Assembly: GCF_947498515.1 (NCBI RefSeq)
Contig: NZ_CANMKO010000009.1
Span: 62,001-126,000 of the forward strand
DNA: 64,000 bases
Source: an uncultured Pelagimonas sp.
GTDB lineage: Bacteria > Pseudomonadota > Alphaproteobacteria > Rhodobacterales > Rhodobacteraceae
Direction: 5' to 3'
Shown: in pieces, positions 17,233 through 24,600 of the stretch
Layout of the letters: each line of letters begins with the position of its first letter
Numbering within the stretch: position 1 is the first letter of the stretch
The notes under the pieces: generated by a model
Databases searched by the model: none
Told to the model about the DNA's origin: nothing
The model's input: the letters and a program-made list of their open reading frames with translations, nothing else
Program-made: the position numbers and the translations under genes

Positions 17233-17889
17233 ATGATCCGGGCAACTTCCCCGATTTTTCTTGCGGCTGCGGCCGCGCTTGGCCTAACCGCCTGTACATC
17301 TGGTCCGGTTTTCGAAGAAACCGACCCGAACCGCAAAGCCAAATCTGGTGCCCTAATTGGCGCCGGCTTGGGCGCTGTTGCTGGTAACCTGGCAGGTGGT
17401 GGCGACACGGCCGCAACGGTTGCGGGGGCGGTTGTAGGTGCGGCGACCGGTGGCCTAATCGGCAACCAACTTGATAAACAAGAGGCTGAGCTCCGCCAGC
17501 AGCTTGGCAATAACGTAGGCATTCGCAACACGGGTGACCGCCTCATTGTGACCATGCCACAGGATATTCTGTTTGCGACAGACAGTGCAGAACTGCGCCC
17601 GACATTGACGTCAGATTTGCGTGATGTGGCTCAAAGCCTTTTGGCCTATCCGGACACCACGGCTCAGGTTATTGGACATACCGATAGTGACGGTGAAGCC
17701 GCTTATAACCTTGACCTGTCTGAACGTCGGGCGCGTTCTGTCGCCAGTGTTTTGCTCTCTGAAGGTGTGCCGTCAGGTCGCGTTCAATCGATCGGTCAGG
17801 GTGAAGATCAACCGATTGCGTCGAACCTGACGCCGGAAGGCAAAGCGCAAAACCGTCGTGTTGAGATCGTCATTCTGCCGAACGCTTAA
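17233..17889 (+). CDS. OmpA family lipoprotein with glycine-zipper region
   Basis: A 218-residue outer-membrane lipoprotein. The signal peptide ends in a lipobox L-T-A-C with the lipidated cysteine at residue 21. Residues 38-80 are rich in Gly and Ala in a glycine-zipper pattern (GALIGAGLGAVAG). Residues 110-215 are an OmpA C-terminal peptidoglycan-binding domain containing HTDSDGEAAYN and the L-S-E-R-R-A-R-S-V segment with the conserved peptidoglycan-contact arginine. It would tether the outer membrane to the cell wall. ATG 17233 follows AGAGG. Two hairpins right after the stop indicate that it is the last gene of its transcript. Confidence 0.92.
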   Translation: MIRATSPIFLAAAAALGLTACTSGPVFEETDPNRKAKSGALIGAGLGAVAGNLAGGGDTAATVAGAVVGAATGGLIGNQLDKQEAELRQQLGNNVGIRNTGDRLIVTMPQDILFATDSAELRPTLTSDLRDVAQSLLAYPDTTAQVIGHTDSDGEAAYNLDLSERRARSVASVLLSEGVPSGRVQSIGQGEDQPIASNLTPEGKAQNRRVEIVILPNA

Positions 17890-17895
17890 TTTCAT

Positions 17896-17917
17896 TTTTC
17901 GCACTTTGGTGCGAAAA
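17896..17917 (+). terminator. Hairpin downstream of the OmpA lipoprotein gene
   Basis: A perfect 9 bp stem (TTTTCGCAC with GTGCGAAAA, TTTG loop) starts 7 bases after the stop. The following bases are not T-rich, so it may act together with the stronger hairpin at 17935. Confidence 0.5.
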
Positions 17918-17934
17918 TGCACATATACTATGGG

Positions 17935-17965
17935 AACGCCGCGAATAGACGCGGCGTTTTCTGTT
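17935..17965 (+). terminator. Strong Rho-independent terminator
   Basis: A perfect 9 bp stem (AACGCCGCG with CGCGGCGTT, six-base loop) runs into a T-rich tail (TTTCTGTTTTC). It ends the OmpA lipoprotein transcript and insulates the FMN reductase gene. Confidence 0.8.
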
Positions 17966-18002
17966 TTCTATGTCTAACACAACAGTTTGATAGGAGATGA
18001 AG

Positions 18003-18548
18003 ATGGCAGAGCTCAAGCTTGTCGGGATTAGCGGTGCCTTGCGCGTCGACTCAACCAATACGAAATTTGTCAAAGAAGCAGCACGGCTCTTTGGATCAGC
18101 TGAGTTCTCTCTCGCAGACATCCGCTTCCCGCTCTACGATGGTGATCTGGAGCAGGCCGAAGGCGTACCAGAGACTGTGCAGTCCACTGCAGATCTGATT
18201 GCTGCGGCGGATGCGATCATTGTCTCTACTCCCGAATACAACAAGTCCATTCCTGGCGTCCTAAAGAATGCCTTTGATTGGATTAGCCGGGTCGAAGGTA
18301 ACCCATGGCAGGACAAGCCCGTCGTGATTATTTCGGCTGCAGCGGGTCGTGCAGGTGGGGAGCGGGCCCAAGTTGCCACGCGTGAGGCCCTTGTCTATTC
18401 GCAGCCGCGCTTTGTGATTGGTCCTGAAATCGGACTGGCACAGTCCTTTAAGCAATTTGATGATGAAGGGCGATTGACCAACGACCTTACGTTGGAAAAC
18501 CTGCAAGTCCTGATGACCAAATTGCGTACCGCAGCCGAGCGGAGTTAA
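18003..18548 (+). CDS. NADPH-dependent FMN reductase family protein
   Basis: A 181-residue flavodoxin-fold oxidoreductase. The FMN-phosphate loop is GISGALRVDSTNTK at about residues 8-21, and the STPEYNKSIPGVLKNAFDW block at about 80-98 is the family hallmark (P-E-Y-N). Members reduce quinones, azo dyes, chromate or free FMN with NAD(P)H; the substrate here is unknown. I chose ATG 18003, six bases after AGGAG; ATG 17997 is too close to that site. The stop overlaps the stop of the convergent VOC gene by four bases. Confidence 0.9.
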   Translation: MAELKLVGISGALRVDSTNTKFVKEAARLFGSAEFSLADIRFPLYDGDLEQAEGVPETVQSTADLIAAADAIIVSTPEYNKSIPGVLKNAFDWISRVEGNPWQDKPVVIISAAAGRAGGERAQVATREALVYSQPRFVIGPEIGLAQSFKQFDDEGRLTNDLTLENLQVLMTKLRTAAERS

Positions 18549-18943
18549 GCACGGTTCGAAATCTCGATCAGGTTGTGATCGGGGTCACGCACATAAAGTG
18601 ATAGAATTGGCCCTGTTGCCCCGGTTCGGGGCACGGGGCCTTCTTCTATTTGCACCCCATGGGTGGCCAAATGGCCCTGCCATTCGCTTAGTGGCTGATC
18701 GGACAGAAAGCAAAGGTCGGCGCTGCCCGGTGTTGGTTGGTTGGATTTTGGGTCAAACTCGCCACCGACCGGGTGCAAGTTGATCTTCTGTGCTCCAAAG
18801 CTTAACGCCCAACGCGTTGAACCATCCGCCGGATTGAACTCTATCGCATGCATTCCAAGCACAGTTTCGTAAAATTGGATGGTCGTTGGGATGTCTAAGA
18901 CGGTCAGAACCAAATGATCCAAAAACAAAACGCTAGGGGGCAT
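18545..18943 (-). CDS. VOC family protein (glyoxalase-like)
   Basis: A 132-residue single-domain vicinal oxygen chelate protein. It starts with FLDHLVLTVLDIPTTIQFYE, the usual VOC opening with a metal-ligand histidine, and ends with V-R-D-P-D-H-N-L-I-E-I-S, the usual closing strand with the metal-ligand glutamate. The H...H...E metal site seems intact, so it may be a lyase, dioxygenase or resistance protein; the substrate cannot be told. GGAG precedes the ATG. It is convergent with the FMN reductase gene and upstream, in the same direction, there is only a short gap before the terminator of the sugar transferase. Confidence 0.85.
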   Translation of the reverse strand: MPPSVLFLDHLVLTVLDIPTTIQFYETVLGMHAIEFNPADGSTRWALSFGAQKINLHPVGGEFDPKSNQPTPGSADLCFLSDQPLSEWQGHLATHGVQIEEGPVPRTGATGPILSLYVRDPDHNLIEISNRA

Positions 18944-18994
18944 GCCAACTCCTTTTGTGCGCGCTTAACATGGCCAAATGGTTTCTCAACGTCA

Positions 18995-19026
18995 AACACA
19001 GAGAAGCCCCGCCAAAAGGACGGGGC
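18995..19026 (-). terminator. Rho-independent terminator of the sugar transferase gene
   Basis: On the minus strand a GC-rich stem (GCCCCG..CC with GG..CGGGGC, one bulged T, TTTT loop) is followed by TTCTCTGTGTTT, starting 25 bases after the sugar transferase stop. Confidence 0.6.
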
Positions 19027-19050
19027 CAGTCATGGTTGGATGGGATGCGA

Positions 19051-19740
19051 TCAGCAGCCAGTGCCGCGAACAACAACCTTGAATGTCTTCAGGATGGTTT
19101 TCACATCAGTGATAAAGGACAGCTCACGCAGGTAAGCGGTGTCGAAAGCAGCGCGCTCAGAGAAGCTCGATTCATTGCGAACCGAAGTCTGCCAGAAGCC
19201 AGTGATACCAGGACGCAGAGCATAATATGCGGTGCCAGGATAGATTTCTTGCTGGCAAGGCATCATTGGGCGCGGACCAACCAAAGACATGTCGCCACGC
19301 AAAACGTTCCAAAGCTGTGGCAGCTCGTCGACCGAAGTCTTGCGGATCAGCTGACCAATTTTGGTGATGCGTGGGTCATGGCTCAGCTTTTGAAAGCGGT
19401 CCCACTCAACACGAGCGGCAGGATCAGCGGCCAGATGCTTGGCCAGCGCTTCGTCAGCGTTGGTAACCATCGAGCGCAGTTTCCACATGCGGAAGATGCG
19501 ACCGTTCTGGCCGACACGTTTTTGCATGTAGAAAGGTGATTTGCCATCCAAGGCAACCAGAGCAGCAAAAACCAGTACGAAGAACAGAACAGGTAGGGCT
19601 GCGATCAGAACCAGCGTAACGTCCAAGGTGCGCTTGAACATGTCACGGTAAGAAGACGCGCTCGACTTTGCGAACAGGGCTTCGTCAATCAGGGCATCGA
19701 TTGTTGCCGTGGGCAGCGGCTGGCGAATGTGCAGTGTCAA
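19051..19740 (-). CDS. ExoY/WcaJ-type sugar transferase (polyprenyl-phosphate glycosyl-1-phosphate transferase)
   Basis: A bacterial sugar transferase of 229 residues. It has one membrane segment at about residues 39-62, then the family motifs FRMWKLRSM near 83, a D-E-L-P-Q-L-W-N block and M-S-L-V-G-P-R-P, which hold the catalytic Asp-Glu and phosphate-contact residues. It would transfer a sugar-1-phosphate, often galactose-1-phosphate, to undecaprenyl phosphate at the inner membrane to start an exopolysaccharide repeat unit. I chose TTG 19740 because AGGGAGGT lies right upstream; the open frame continues to 19872 (another TTG) without a ribosome-binding site. galU and galE at 30-32 kb would supply UDP-galactose. 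Confidence 0.88.
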   Translation of the reverse strand: MTLHIRQPLPTATIDALIDEALFAKSSASSYRDMFKRTLDVTLVLIAALPVLFFVLVFAALVALDGKSPFYMQKRVGQNGRIFRMWKLRSMVTNADEALAKHLAADPAARVEWDRFQKLSHDPRITKIGQLIRKTSVDELPQLWNVLRGDMSLVGPRPMMPCQQEIYPGTAYYALRPGITGFWQTSVRNESSFSERAAFDTAYLRELSFITDVKTILKTFKVVVRGTGC

Positions 19741-19975
19741 GTTGACCTCCCTTGAGCCAATCGTGACGGAAGCATGTTCAGGACCCGAAGCGGTTCTGGC
19801 TAGGTTCAGGCAAAACTTGACCGCCGCTCCGAGCAGACGGAACGTTGAAAGGTTTCGGCGAAATCGCCTCAAGTTTTACAGATCTAGGCGCAGTTTAAAG
19901 CAGCAGACTGACCATTTACTCCCGAAGTGAAGCACTAACCCCCAAGTGCCGGTTTGTGCGAAATGTGACGTGAAT

Positions 19976-20009
19976 TTGTCATATCCGCTCGACCTCTTTG
20001 TTATGACAA
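19976..20009. promoter_or_regulatory. Inverted repeat upstream of the sugar transferase gene
   Basis: A perfect 8 bp dyad, TTGTCATA (19976-19983) and TATGACAA (20002-20009), spaced by 18 bases, 236 bases upstream of the TTG start. It is a candidate regulator-binding site for exopolysaccharide control. Confidence 0.4.
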
Positions 20010-20209
20010 TGAGGCGCTTCTGCGTCAACATCGTCGTTTCAACACACGTTTTGGTTGAAATGTGCTGTGGAATGAATGGGTTGCACTGTCCCAAAATCGT
20101 GCGTTTTCATATATGCGACACCTCGGGTTTTATTCCCCGTAAGGCGGCCTTGATGCTAATTGGCGTCAGATTTGGAGCCTATAGGGCTCGTCCTAAGAGA
20201 GTTTGGGTG

Positions 20210-20349
20210 CGGAAACAGTAATATCAAAACTGCCGAGGCATTGTTGCGGGGGCAGAAACGATTTTGCGTTCGGAAAGGTAAGCGGACGTGAAAGATGGCG
20301 CCATCACGGCGACGCAAGCGCGATTATACGTTGAAACGGAAACAGTAAT
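20210..20349. repeat. 13-base direct repeat
   Basis: The sequence CGGAAACAGTAAT occurs at 20210-20222 and again at 20337-20349, 127 bases apart, inside the long non-coding region. The flanking bases do not match further, so this is not a duplication of a larger block. Confidence 0.5.
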
Positions 20350-20707
20350 TGCCAACAAAACAAGGCCAAGTACTGGGTTTGCCGAAGCTAATGAGATTTG
20401 CAGCAGGGGAATACTCCGAGGTTCCCGCCTGTTGGGTTTGTCACAACGCGAACAATCTACGCACGAAAACACCTCATCACGGAATGTTACAATTTTCGGA
20501 AAAGCGTGAGGGTCGCGTCCGAATCGAGGCATGTCTTTGACACATTTGTGCCCAATTTCGCCCGAATCTGGTCTGAATTGGGACGCAAGACGGCGAAATG
20601 TGGCGCAGGTGCCTAAGTCGGTGAGTTGAAAGCCCGCCTTTCGGTGGATATGTCGGGCTCAGACCTGAACGGATCAGGTGACTCAGGTAACAAAGAAAGG
20701 GGCATTC

Positions 20708-21322
20708 GTGGCCAATCACGTGTATCAGGGCGATTTGCCGGATGATTTGGACTTGGGCCAAATTGTGGCCATCGATTGTGAAACTATGGGTTTGGTTCCC
20801 CAGCGTGACCGGTTGTGTGTTGTGCAACTGTCGGGTGGTGATGGGAACGCTCATTTGGTTCAGATTGCCAAAGGTCAAAAGTCAGCCCCAAACCTTGAGC
20901 GCGTTTTGACTGATCCGACGGTCCTCAAACTCTTTCACTATGGGCGTTTTGACATTGCGGCGATGTATCATGCCTTTGGGTCTCTGACGGCACCGGTCTA
21001 TTGCACCAAAATAGCTAGCAAGATGGTGCGCACCTATACGGACCGGCATGGGCTCAAGAACCTGACGCAGGAGTTGATCGGCGTCGACATTTCCAAACAA
21101 CAGCAATCCAGCGATTGGGGAGCCCAAGACCTCACCAAGGCACAGGTGGATTATGCGGCGTCCGATGTTTTGTATCTGCACCGGTTGCGTGAGGCGCTGA
21201 ACGACCGCTTGGCGCGGGAAGGTCGCACAGACATGGCGCAGGCGTGTTTTGATTTCTTGCCGACGCGCGCGTTGCTTGACCTCGAAGGTTGGCCAGATAG
21301 CGATATATTTGCTCATGCTTGA
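20708..21322 (+). CDS. rnd: Ribonuclease D, short form
   Basis: A 204-residue DEDD-family 3'-5' exoribonuclease. ExoI motif AIDCETMGL (DxE) is near residue 20, ExoII HYGRFDIAAM near 79 and ExoIII YAASDVLYLHRL near 150 (YxxxD type). It lacks the C-terminal HRDC domains of E. coli RNase D (375 residues), a short form that is normal in alphaproteobacteria. It would trim tRNA and other small RNA 3' ends. I chose GTG 20708, preceded by AAAGGGG; an in-frame ATG at 20678 has no such site. The lptC start is only 20 bases downstream, so it probably leads the rnd-lptCAB operon. Confidence 0.93.
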   Translation: MANHVYQGDLPDDLDLGQIVAIDCETMGLVPQRDRLCVVQLSGGDGNAHLVQIAKGQKSAPNLERVLTDPTVLKLFHYGRFDIAAMYHAFGSLTAPVYCTKIASKMVRTYTDRHGLKNLTQELIGVDISKQQQSSDWGAQDLTKAQVDYAASDVLYLHRLREALNDRLAREGRTDMAQACFDFLPTRALLDLEGWPDSDIFAHA

Positions 21323-21341
21323 TGAGAGAAAGGGCTGATCC

Positions 21342-21947
21342 ATGGCCCGATCCCAGGGGCTCTACTCCAACGTTATTGCCTGGCTGAAAATCCTGCTGCC
21401 TGTTGTGGCGTTGGGGTTGTTGTCGACGATTTTCTTGTTCTCACGCAGCAGCGACCCTGTGAACGAAGTGCCGTTTGCAGATGCCTTGCAGCGGGCGGGG
21501 GACGCCGTGACCGAAATGGTCAGCGCCCCCTATTATGCCGGAACAACTGAGCGGGGTGACATGGTCACAATGACCGCGCGATCAGCTTTGCCCAAGCCGT
21601 CCGGTGAAATCGAAGCCGAAGAGGTGTCGGCACGATTGCAATTGCAGGACGGCTCCGAAATCCGCCTCAAAGCCGAGCGGGCCACGTTGCAAGATGGTGA
21701 TCAGCAGGTCACGCTGCGCGATGGGGTCCAGATCGAAAGCTCAACTGGCTACGTTTTGACCACGCAAACACTTGTGTCCGGGATCGATCGGATCGAAGCC
21801 GAAAGCGAAGGTGCGGTGCGCGGGCAGGGGCCCTTGGGGACCCTCGAAGCGGGAAAAATGAGAATTGAAACTGTTCCGGGCGGCGAAGACATACAAATGT
21901 TGTTCACGGGCGGTGTAAAGCTGCTATATCTGCCACAAAACAAGTGA
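21342..21947 (+). CDS. lptC: LPS export protein LptC
   Basis: A 201-residue bitopic inner-membrane protein: one N-terminal membrane helix at about residues 9-30, then a periplasmic beta-jellyroll domain. It is the periplasmic linker that receives LPS from the LptBFG complex and passes it to LptA. The sequence alone is weakly conserved, but its size, topology and place directly before lptA and lptB make the call firm. GAGAGAAAGGG lies upstream of the ATG. It is probably co-transcribed with rnd. Confidence 0.9.
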   Translation: MARSQGLYSNVIAWLKILLPVVALGLLSTIFLFSRSSDPVNEVPFADALQRAGDAVTEMVSAPYYAGTTERGDMVTMTARSALPKPSGEIEAEEVSARLQLQDGSEIRLKAERATLQDGDQQVTLRDGVQIESSTGYVLTTQTLVSGIDRIEAESEGAVRGQGPLGTLEAGKMRIETVPGGEDIQMLFTGGVKLLYLPQNK

Positions 21948-21957
21948 GTGCCACCGC

Positions 21958-22440
21958 ATGACCCGATTGATTGCCGTTTTCTTTGCAGCTGTATTGCTGC
22001 CCGTTATGAGTTTGGCTCAGGGGGCGCAGGTGTCTTTTGGTGGGAACCAAGACACCAAGGCCCCGGTCGAAGTCACCGCAGATTCCTTGTCGGTAAACCA
22101 AAAGGACGGCACGGCTCTTTATACTGGCAACGTGATTATTGCGCAGGGTGAGATGCGCTTGGCGGCACCACGGGTCTTGGTGGTCTATTCCGAGGCGGCC
22201 CAGAAAATCCAGCGGATGGAAGCCACCGGCGGCGTAACCATGGTCAGTGGCACCGAGGCGGCCGAGGCGGAACGTGCCGATTACTCCCTTGAAAAGGGCG
22301 TTGTCATTATGACGGGCAACGTCTTGTTGACCCAAGGGACCAGCGCGCTGACCTCGCAAAAGATGACTGTCGATCTTGAGGCCGGGACGGCCCAGATGTC
22401 GGGGCGGGTGAAGACGGTTCTCAATCAGGACGGCCAGTAA
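21958..22440 (+). CDS. lptA: LPS transport periplasmic protein LptA
   Basis: A 160-residue periplasmic protein with a signal peptide of about 22 residues (hydrophobic core then S-L-A-Q) and an OstA/LptA jellyroll domain. The repeated pattern of a VTADSLSVNQKDGTALYTGNV opening strand pair, followed by GEMRLAAPRVLVVY, is typical. It polymerises head-to-tail to bridge LPS from LptC to LptD across the periplasm. It begins ten bases after lptC, and its stop codon TAA shares one base with the lptB ATG, so lptA and lptB are translationally coupled. Confidence 0.93.
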   Translation: MTRLIAVFFAAVLLPVMSLAQGAQVSFGGNQDTKAPVEVTADSLSVNQKDGTALYTGNVIIAQGEMRLAAPRVLVVYSEAAQKIQRMEATGGVTMVSGTEAAEAERADYSLEKGVVIMTGNVLLTQGTSALTSQKMTVDLEAGTAQMSGRVKTVLNQDGQ

Positions 22441-23198
22441 TGGCGGATCCAAAGTTAACAGTAACTGATGGTCAGGCCGGTTTGGTCATTGAGCATCTGC
22501 GCAAAAGCTATGCCAAACGAGTGGTGATCCGTGATGTGTCGCTACGTTTGAACCGAGGTGAGGCGGTTGCACTTCTTGGCCCGAATGGATCGGGGAAAAC
22601 CACGTCCTTTTATGCCATTGCCGGGCTGGTAAACCCCGAAGGCGGGCAGGTCATGATTGATGGGCGCGATGCGACCTATCTTCCGATGTATCGCCGTGCT
22701 CGCATGGGGATCGGCTATCTCCCACAGGAAATGTCGATCTTTCGCGGCCTGTCTGTTGAGGACAACATCGGCGCGGTTCTGGATATCGCAGAGAAAAACC
22801 GGCACCGCCGTCGCGAGCGCCTCGAAGAATTGCTGGGTGAGTTTTCGATCGAACATCTGCGGCGTGCGCCGGCGCTTGCCCTTTCGGGTGGCGAACGGCG
22901 TCGCGTTGAAATCGCGCGTTGCTTGGCGGCTGATCCCAAATACCTTTTGCTGGATGAGCCTTTTGCCGGGGTCGACCCTATTAGTGTGGGCGACATTCGC
23001 CATCTAGTTGCCGACCTTAAAACGCGCGGTTTGGGCGTTTTGATCACAGACCATAACGTACGTGAAACTCTCGAGATCGTTGACCGTGCTTACATCCTCC
23101 ATGATGGTCAGGTTTTGATGTCTGGAACCCCCGAAGAAGTGGTTCGCAACGAAAATGTACGTCGCGTCTATTTGGGCGACAACTTTCGCATTGGTTGA
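22440..23198 (+). CDS. lptB: LPS export ABC transporter ATP-binding protein LptB
   Basis: A 252-residue ABC ATPase. Walker A GPNGSGKTT is at about residue 42, the Q-loop is in GYLPQEMSIFRGLSVEDNI, the signature is LSGGERRRVEIAR, Walker B is LLLDEPFAGVDPISV and the switch histidine is in ITDHNVRETL. The P-Q-E-x-S-I-F-R-x-L-S-V-E-D-N run distinguishes LptB from other ABC proteins. It powers LPS extraction by LptFG at the inner membrane; lptF and lptG are not in this window. It ends the rnd-lptCAB operon. The gene rpoN, which follows lptB in E. coli, is absent here. Confidence 0.97.
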   Translation: MADPKLTVTDGQAGLVIEHLRKSYAKRVVIRDVSLRLNRGEAVALLGPNGSGKTTSFYAIAGLVNPEGGQVMIDGRDATYLPMYRRARMGIGYLPQEMSIFRGLSVEDNIGAVLDIAEKNRHRRRERLEELLGEFSIEHLRRAPALALSGGERRRVEIARCLAADPKYLLLDEPFAGVDPISVGDIRHLVADLKTRGLGVLITDHNVRETLEIVDRAYILHDGQVLMSGTPEEVVRNENVRRVYLGDNFRIG

Positions 23199-23229
23199 GT
23201 GCCATTAAGGTTTTGCCTGCGACGCTTTG

Positions 23230-23253
23230 TTAGGCAGTTGGCCTAATTTTCTT
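23230..23253 (+). terminator. Weak terminator downstream of lptB
   Basis: A 6 bp stem (TTAGGC with GCCTAA, five-base loop) is followed by TTTTCTT, about 32 bases after the lptB stop. Confidence 0.45.
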
Positions 23254-23264
23254 GATCGTTGTCA

Positions 23265-23294
23265 TTGACTCTCCCCTACTTTCCGCCGTCAAAT
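23265..23294 (+). promoter_or_regulatory. Candidate sigma70-type promoter for hpf-ptsN
   Basis: TTGACT at 23265-23270 and TCAAAT at 23289-23294 are separated by 18 bases. It lies 170 bases upstream of the hpf start, after the lptB terminator, which would give hpf-ptsN its own transcript. Assigned by eye only. Confidence 0.4.
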
Positions 23295-23463
23295 AGGGCA
23301 TGGCATTTTGGTTTGCTGGATCTTTGTCTGACCGTTGTTTCCGCTTTAGGGGACGGGTTTTGACAAGCCGGTGCCAAGTGCCTTTCCTGAAAAGCGACTA
23401 ACCGAACACCTGGCCTTGGCCAGCGCGTATCGTCTTGGTTGCCAAAAACAAAAAGGATTCAAC

Positions 23464-24027
23464 ATGCGCTATCAAATCACGGGAATGCACATCGACATTG
23501 GCGACGCCTTGCAAACCCACGTGAAAGACGAACTAGGGACTGTCTTACAAAAGTATTCACAGCGACCTACAGATGCGAATGTTATCTTCTCCAAAAGCGG
23601 GCACGAATTTGTCTGTGAAACTACGGTTCATTTGTCGACCGGGCTGACAGCAGCAGCCAAAGCACATGCGACTGAAATTTACGCAGCCTTTGATGACTGT
23701 GGTGAAAAATTGGACAAACAGCTGCGTCGCTACAAGCGTCGGTTGAAAGACCACCACAAAGATAGAACAGAGCCCGTTGAAATATTCGGTGCATCCTCGT
23801 ATATCCTCGCCAGCGATACGGATTCGGAAGCACAAGAGCCTGAATCGCTGCAGCCCATTATCGTGGCTGAGATGGAGACAAAAATCCCATCTCTCACAGT
23901 GGGTGAAGCCGTGATGCAGATGGAATTGGCCGGAGCGCCGGTTCTGGTGTTCCGCAACGAGAAAAAGGATGGCGTGAACGTCGTGTATCGACGTGAAGAC
24001 GGCAATATCGGCTGGATCGATCCATAA
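23464..24027 (+). CDS. hpf: Ribosome hibernation promoting factor, long form
   Basis: A 187-residue long HPF. The N-terminal RaiA domain (residues 1-105, beginning MRYQITGMHIDIGDALQTHV) binds the ribosomal A/P-site region, and the C-terminal domain (about 130-187, with GEAVMQMELAGAPVLVFRNE) dimerises to form 100S ribosomes in slow-growing cells. ATG 23464 has AAAAGGA upstream; the frame stays open about 30 codons further but with no start signal. It is followed by ptsN 41 bases later, a conserved alphaproteobacterial order. A long HPF makes a separate RMF protein unnecessary. Confidence 0.95.
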   Translation: MRYQITGMHIDIGDALQTHVKDELGTVLQKYSQRPTDANVIFSKSGHEFVCETTVHLSTGLTAAAKAHATEIYAAFDDCGEKLDKQLRRYKRRLKDHHKDRTEPVEIFGASSYILASDTDSEAQEPESLQPIIVAEMETKIPSLTVGEAVMQMELAGAPVLVFRNEKKDGVNVVYRREDGNIGWIDP

Positions 24028-24068
24028 AGCCGGAGTGTCGCGACAAGCGCTCTGAATACAGGTAGACT

Positions 24069-24533
24069 ATGAAATTCGCTGATCTCATTAAGCCTGAGGC
24101 CGTAAAGACTATTGCGTCGGCTTCTAGCAAAAAGCGACTTATGCACGAGGTCGCCGATCTGGCGTCTTCGGCGTATGGTCTGCCATCGCAAGAGATTGTC
24201 GATGCATTGATGGAGCGTGAAACGCTTGGACCAACTGGTGTGGGGCAGGGTGTAGCCTTGCCACACGCCCGTATCGCCGGGCTGGAATCGGTTGTCGGGG
24301 CCTTTCTGGTATTGGAAAAGCCGGTCGATTTTGATTCAGTTGACCGTCAGCCAGTCGATCTGGCCTTTGCTTTGTTTGCCCCTCAAGACGCCGGTGTGGA
24401 ACATCTCAAGGCGCTCGCTTTGGTATCGCGCAACCTGCGTGAGGCAAACCTCTGCGCCAAGCTTCGGGCGAACCCGGATCCGATAACGCTTTATACTATC
24501 CTGACAGAAACGGAATCTGTCAAAGCGGCCTGA
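24069..24533 (+). CDS. ptsN: PTS IIA-like nitrogen-regulatory protein PtsN (EIIA-Ntr)
   Basis: A 154-residue EIIA domain of the mannitol/fructose type. The phosphorylated histidine is H66 in the VALPHARI motif, surrounded by the GVGQG and LEKPVDFDSVD segments of the family. It is the terminal acceptor of the nitrogen PTS phosphorelay (PtsP, NPr) and regulates potassium and carbon/nitrogen balance. It follows hpf with a 41-base gap and is likely co-transcribed with it. ptsP, NPr and hprK are not in the window, and rpoN, its usual neighbour in gammaproteobacteria, is absent. Confidence 0.94.
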   Translation: MKFADLIKPEAVKTIASASSKKRLMHEVADLASSAYGLPSQEIVDALMERETLGPTGVGQGVALPHARIAGLESVVGAFLVLEKPVDFDSVDRQPVDLAFALFAPQDAGVEHLKALALVSRNLREANLCAKLRANPDPITLYTILTETESVKAA

Positions 24534-24600
24534 CTGGCGCGGGGCTGATGCGCGCAAAATGCGTATCCGTTCCTATGCGGGTGTCAGGGCCATCTGGTTT

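Larger units (their letters stand above)
19741..20707. other. 967-base non-coding region between divergent genes
   Basis: This is the longest gene-free stretch in the window, lying between the divergent sugar transferase and rnd genes. Short open frames are present (for example 20398-20616) but none has a ribosome-binding site or recognisable product. It holds a dyad TTGTCATA/TATGACAA (19976-20009), a 13-base direct repeat (20210 and 20337), a dyad ACCTGA/TCAGGT (20663-20679) and AGCCCG/CGGGCT around 20630-20660. It is less GC-rich than the flanking genes by eye. It may hold a complex promoter or a small RNA; I cannot name one. Confidence 0.6.

Noticed and set aside
20068-20085. Sigma54-like element (TGG..., TTGCAC)
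   Set aside because: The distance between the GG and GC elements is 12 bases rather than the required 10.
20224-20616. Short open frames in the long non-coding region
   Set aside because: None has a ribosome-binding site, recognised domain or supporting neighbour.
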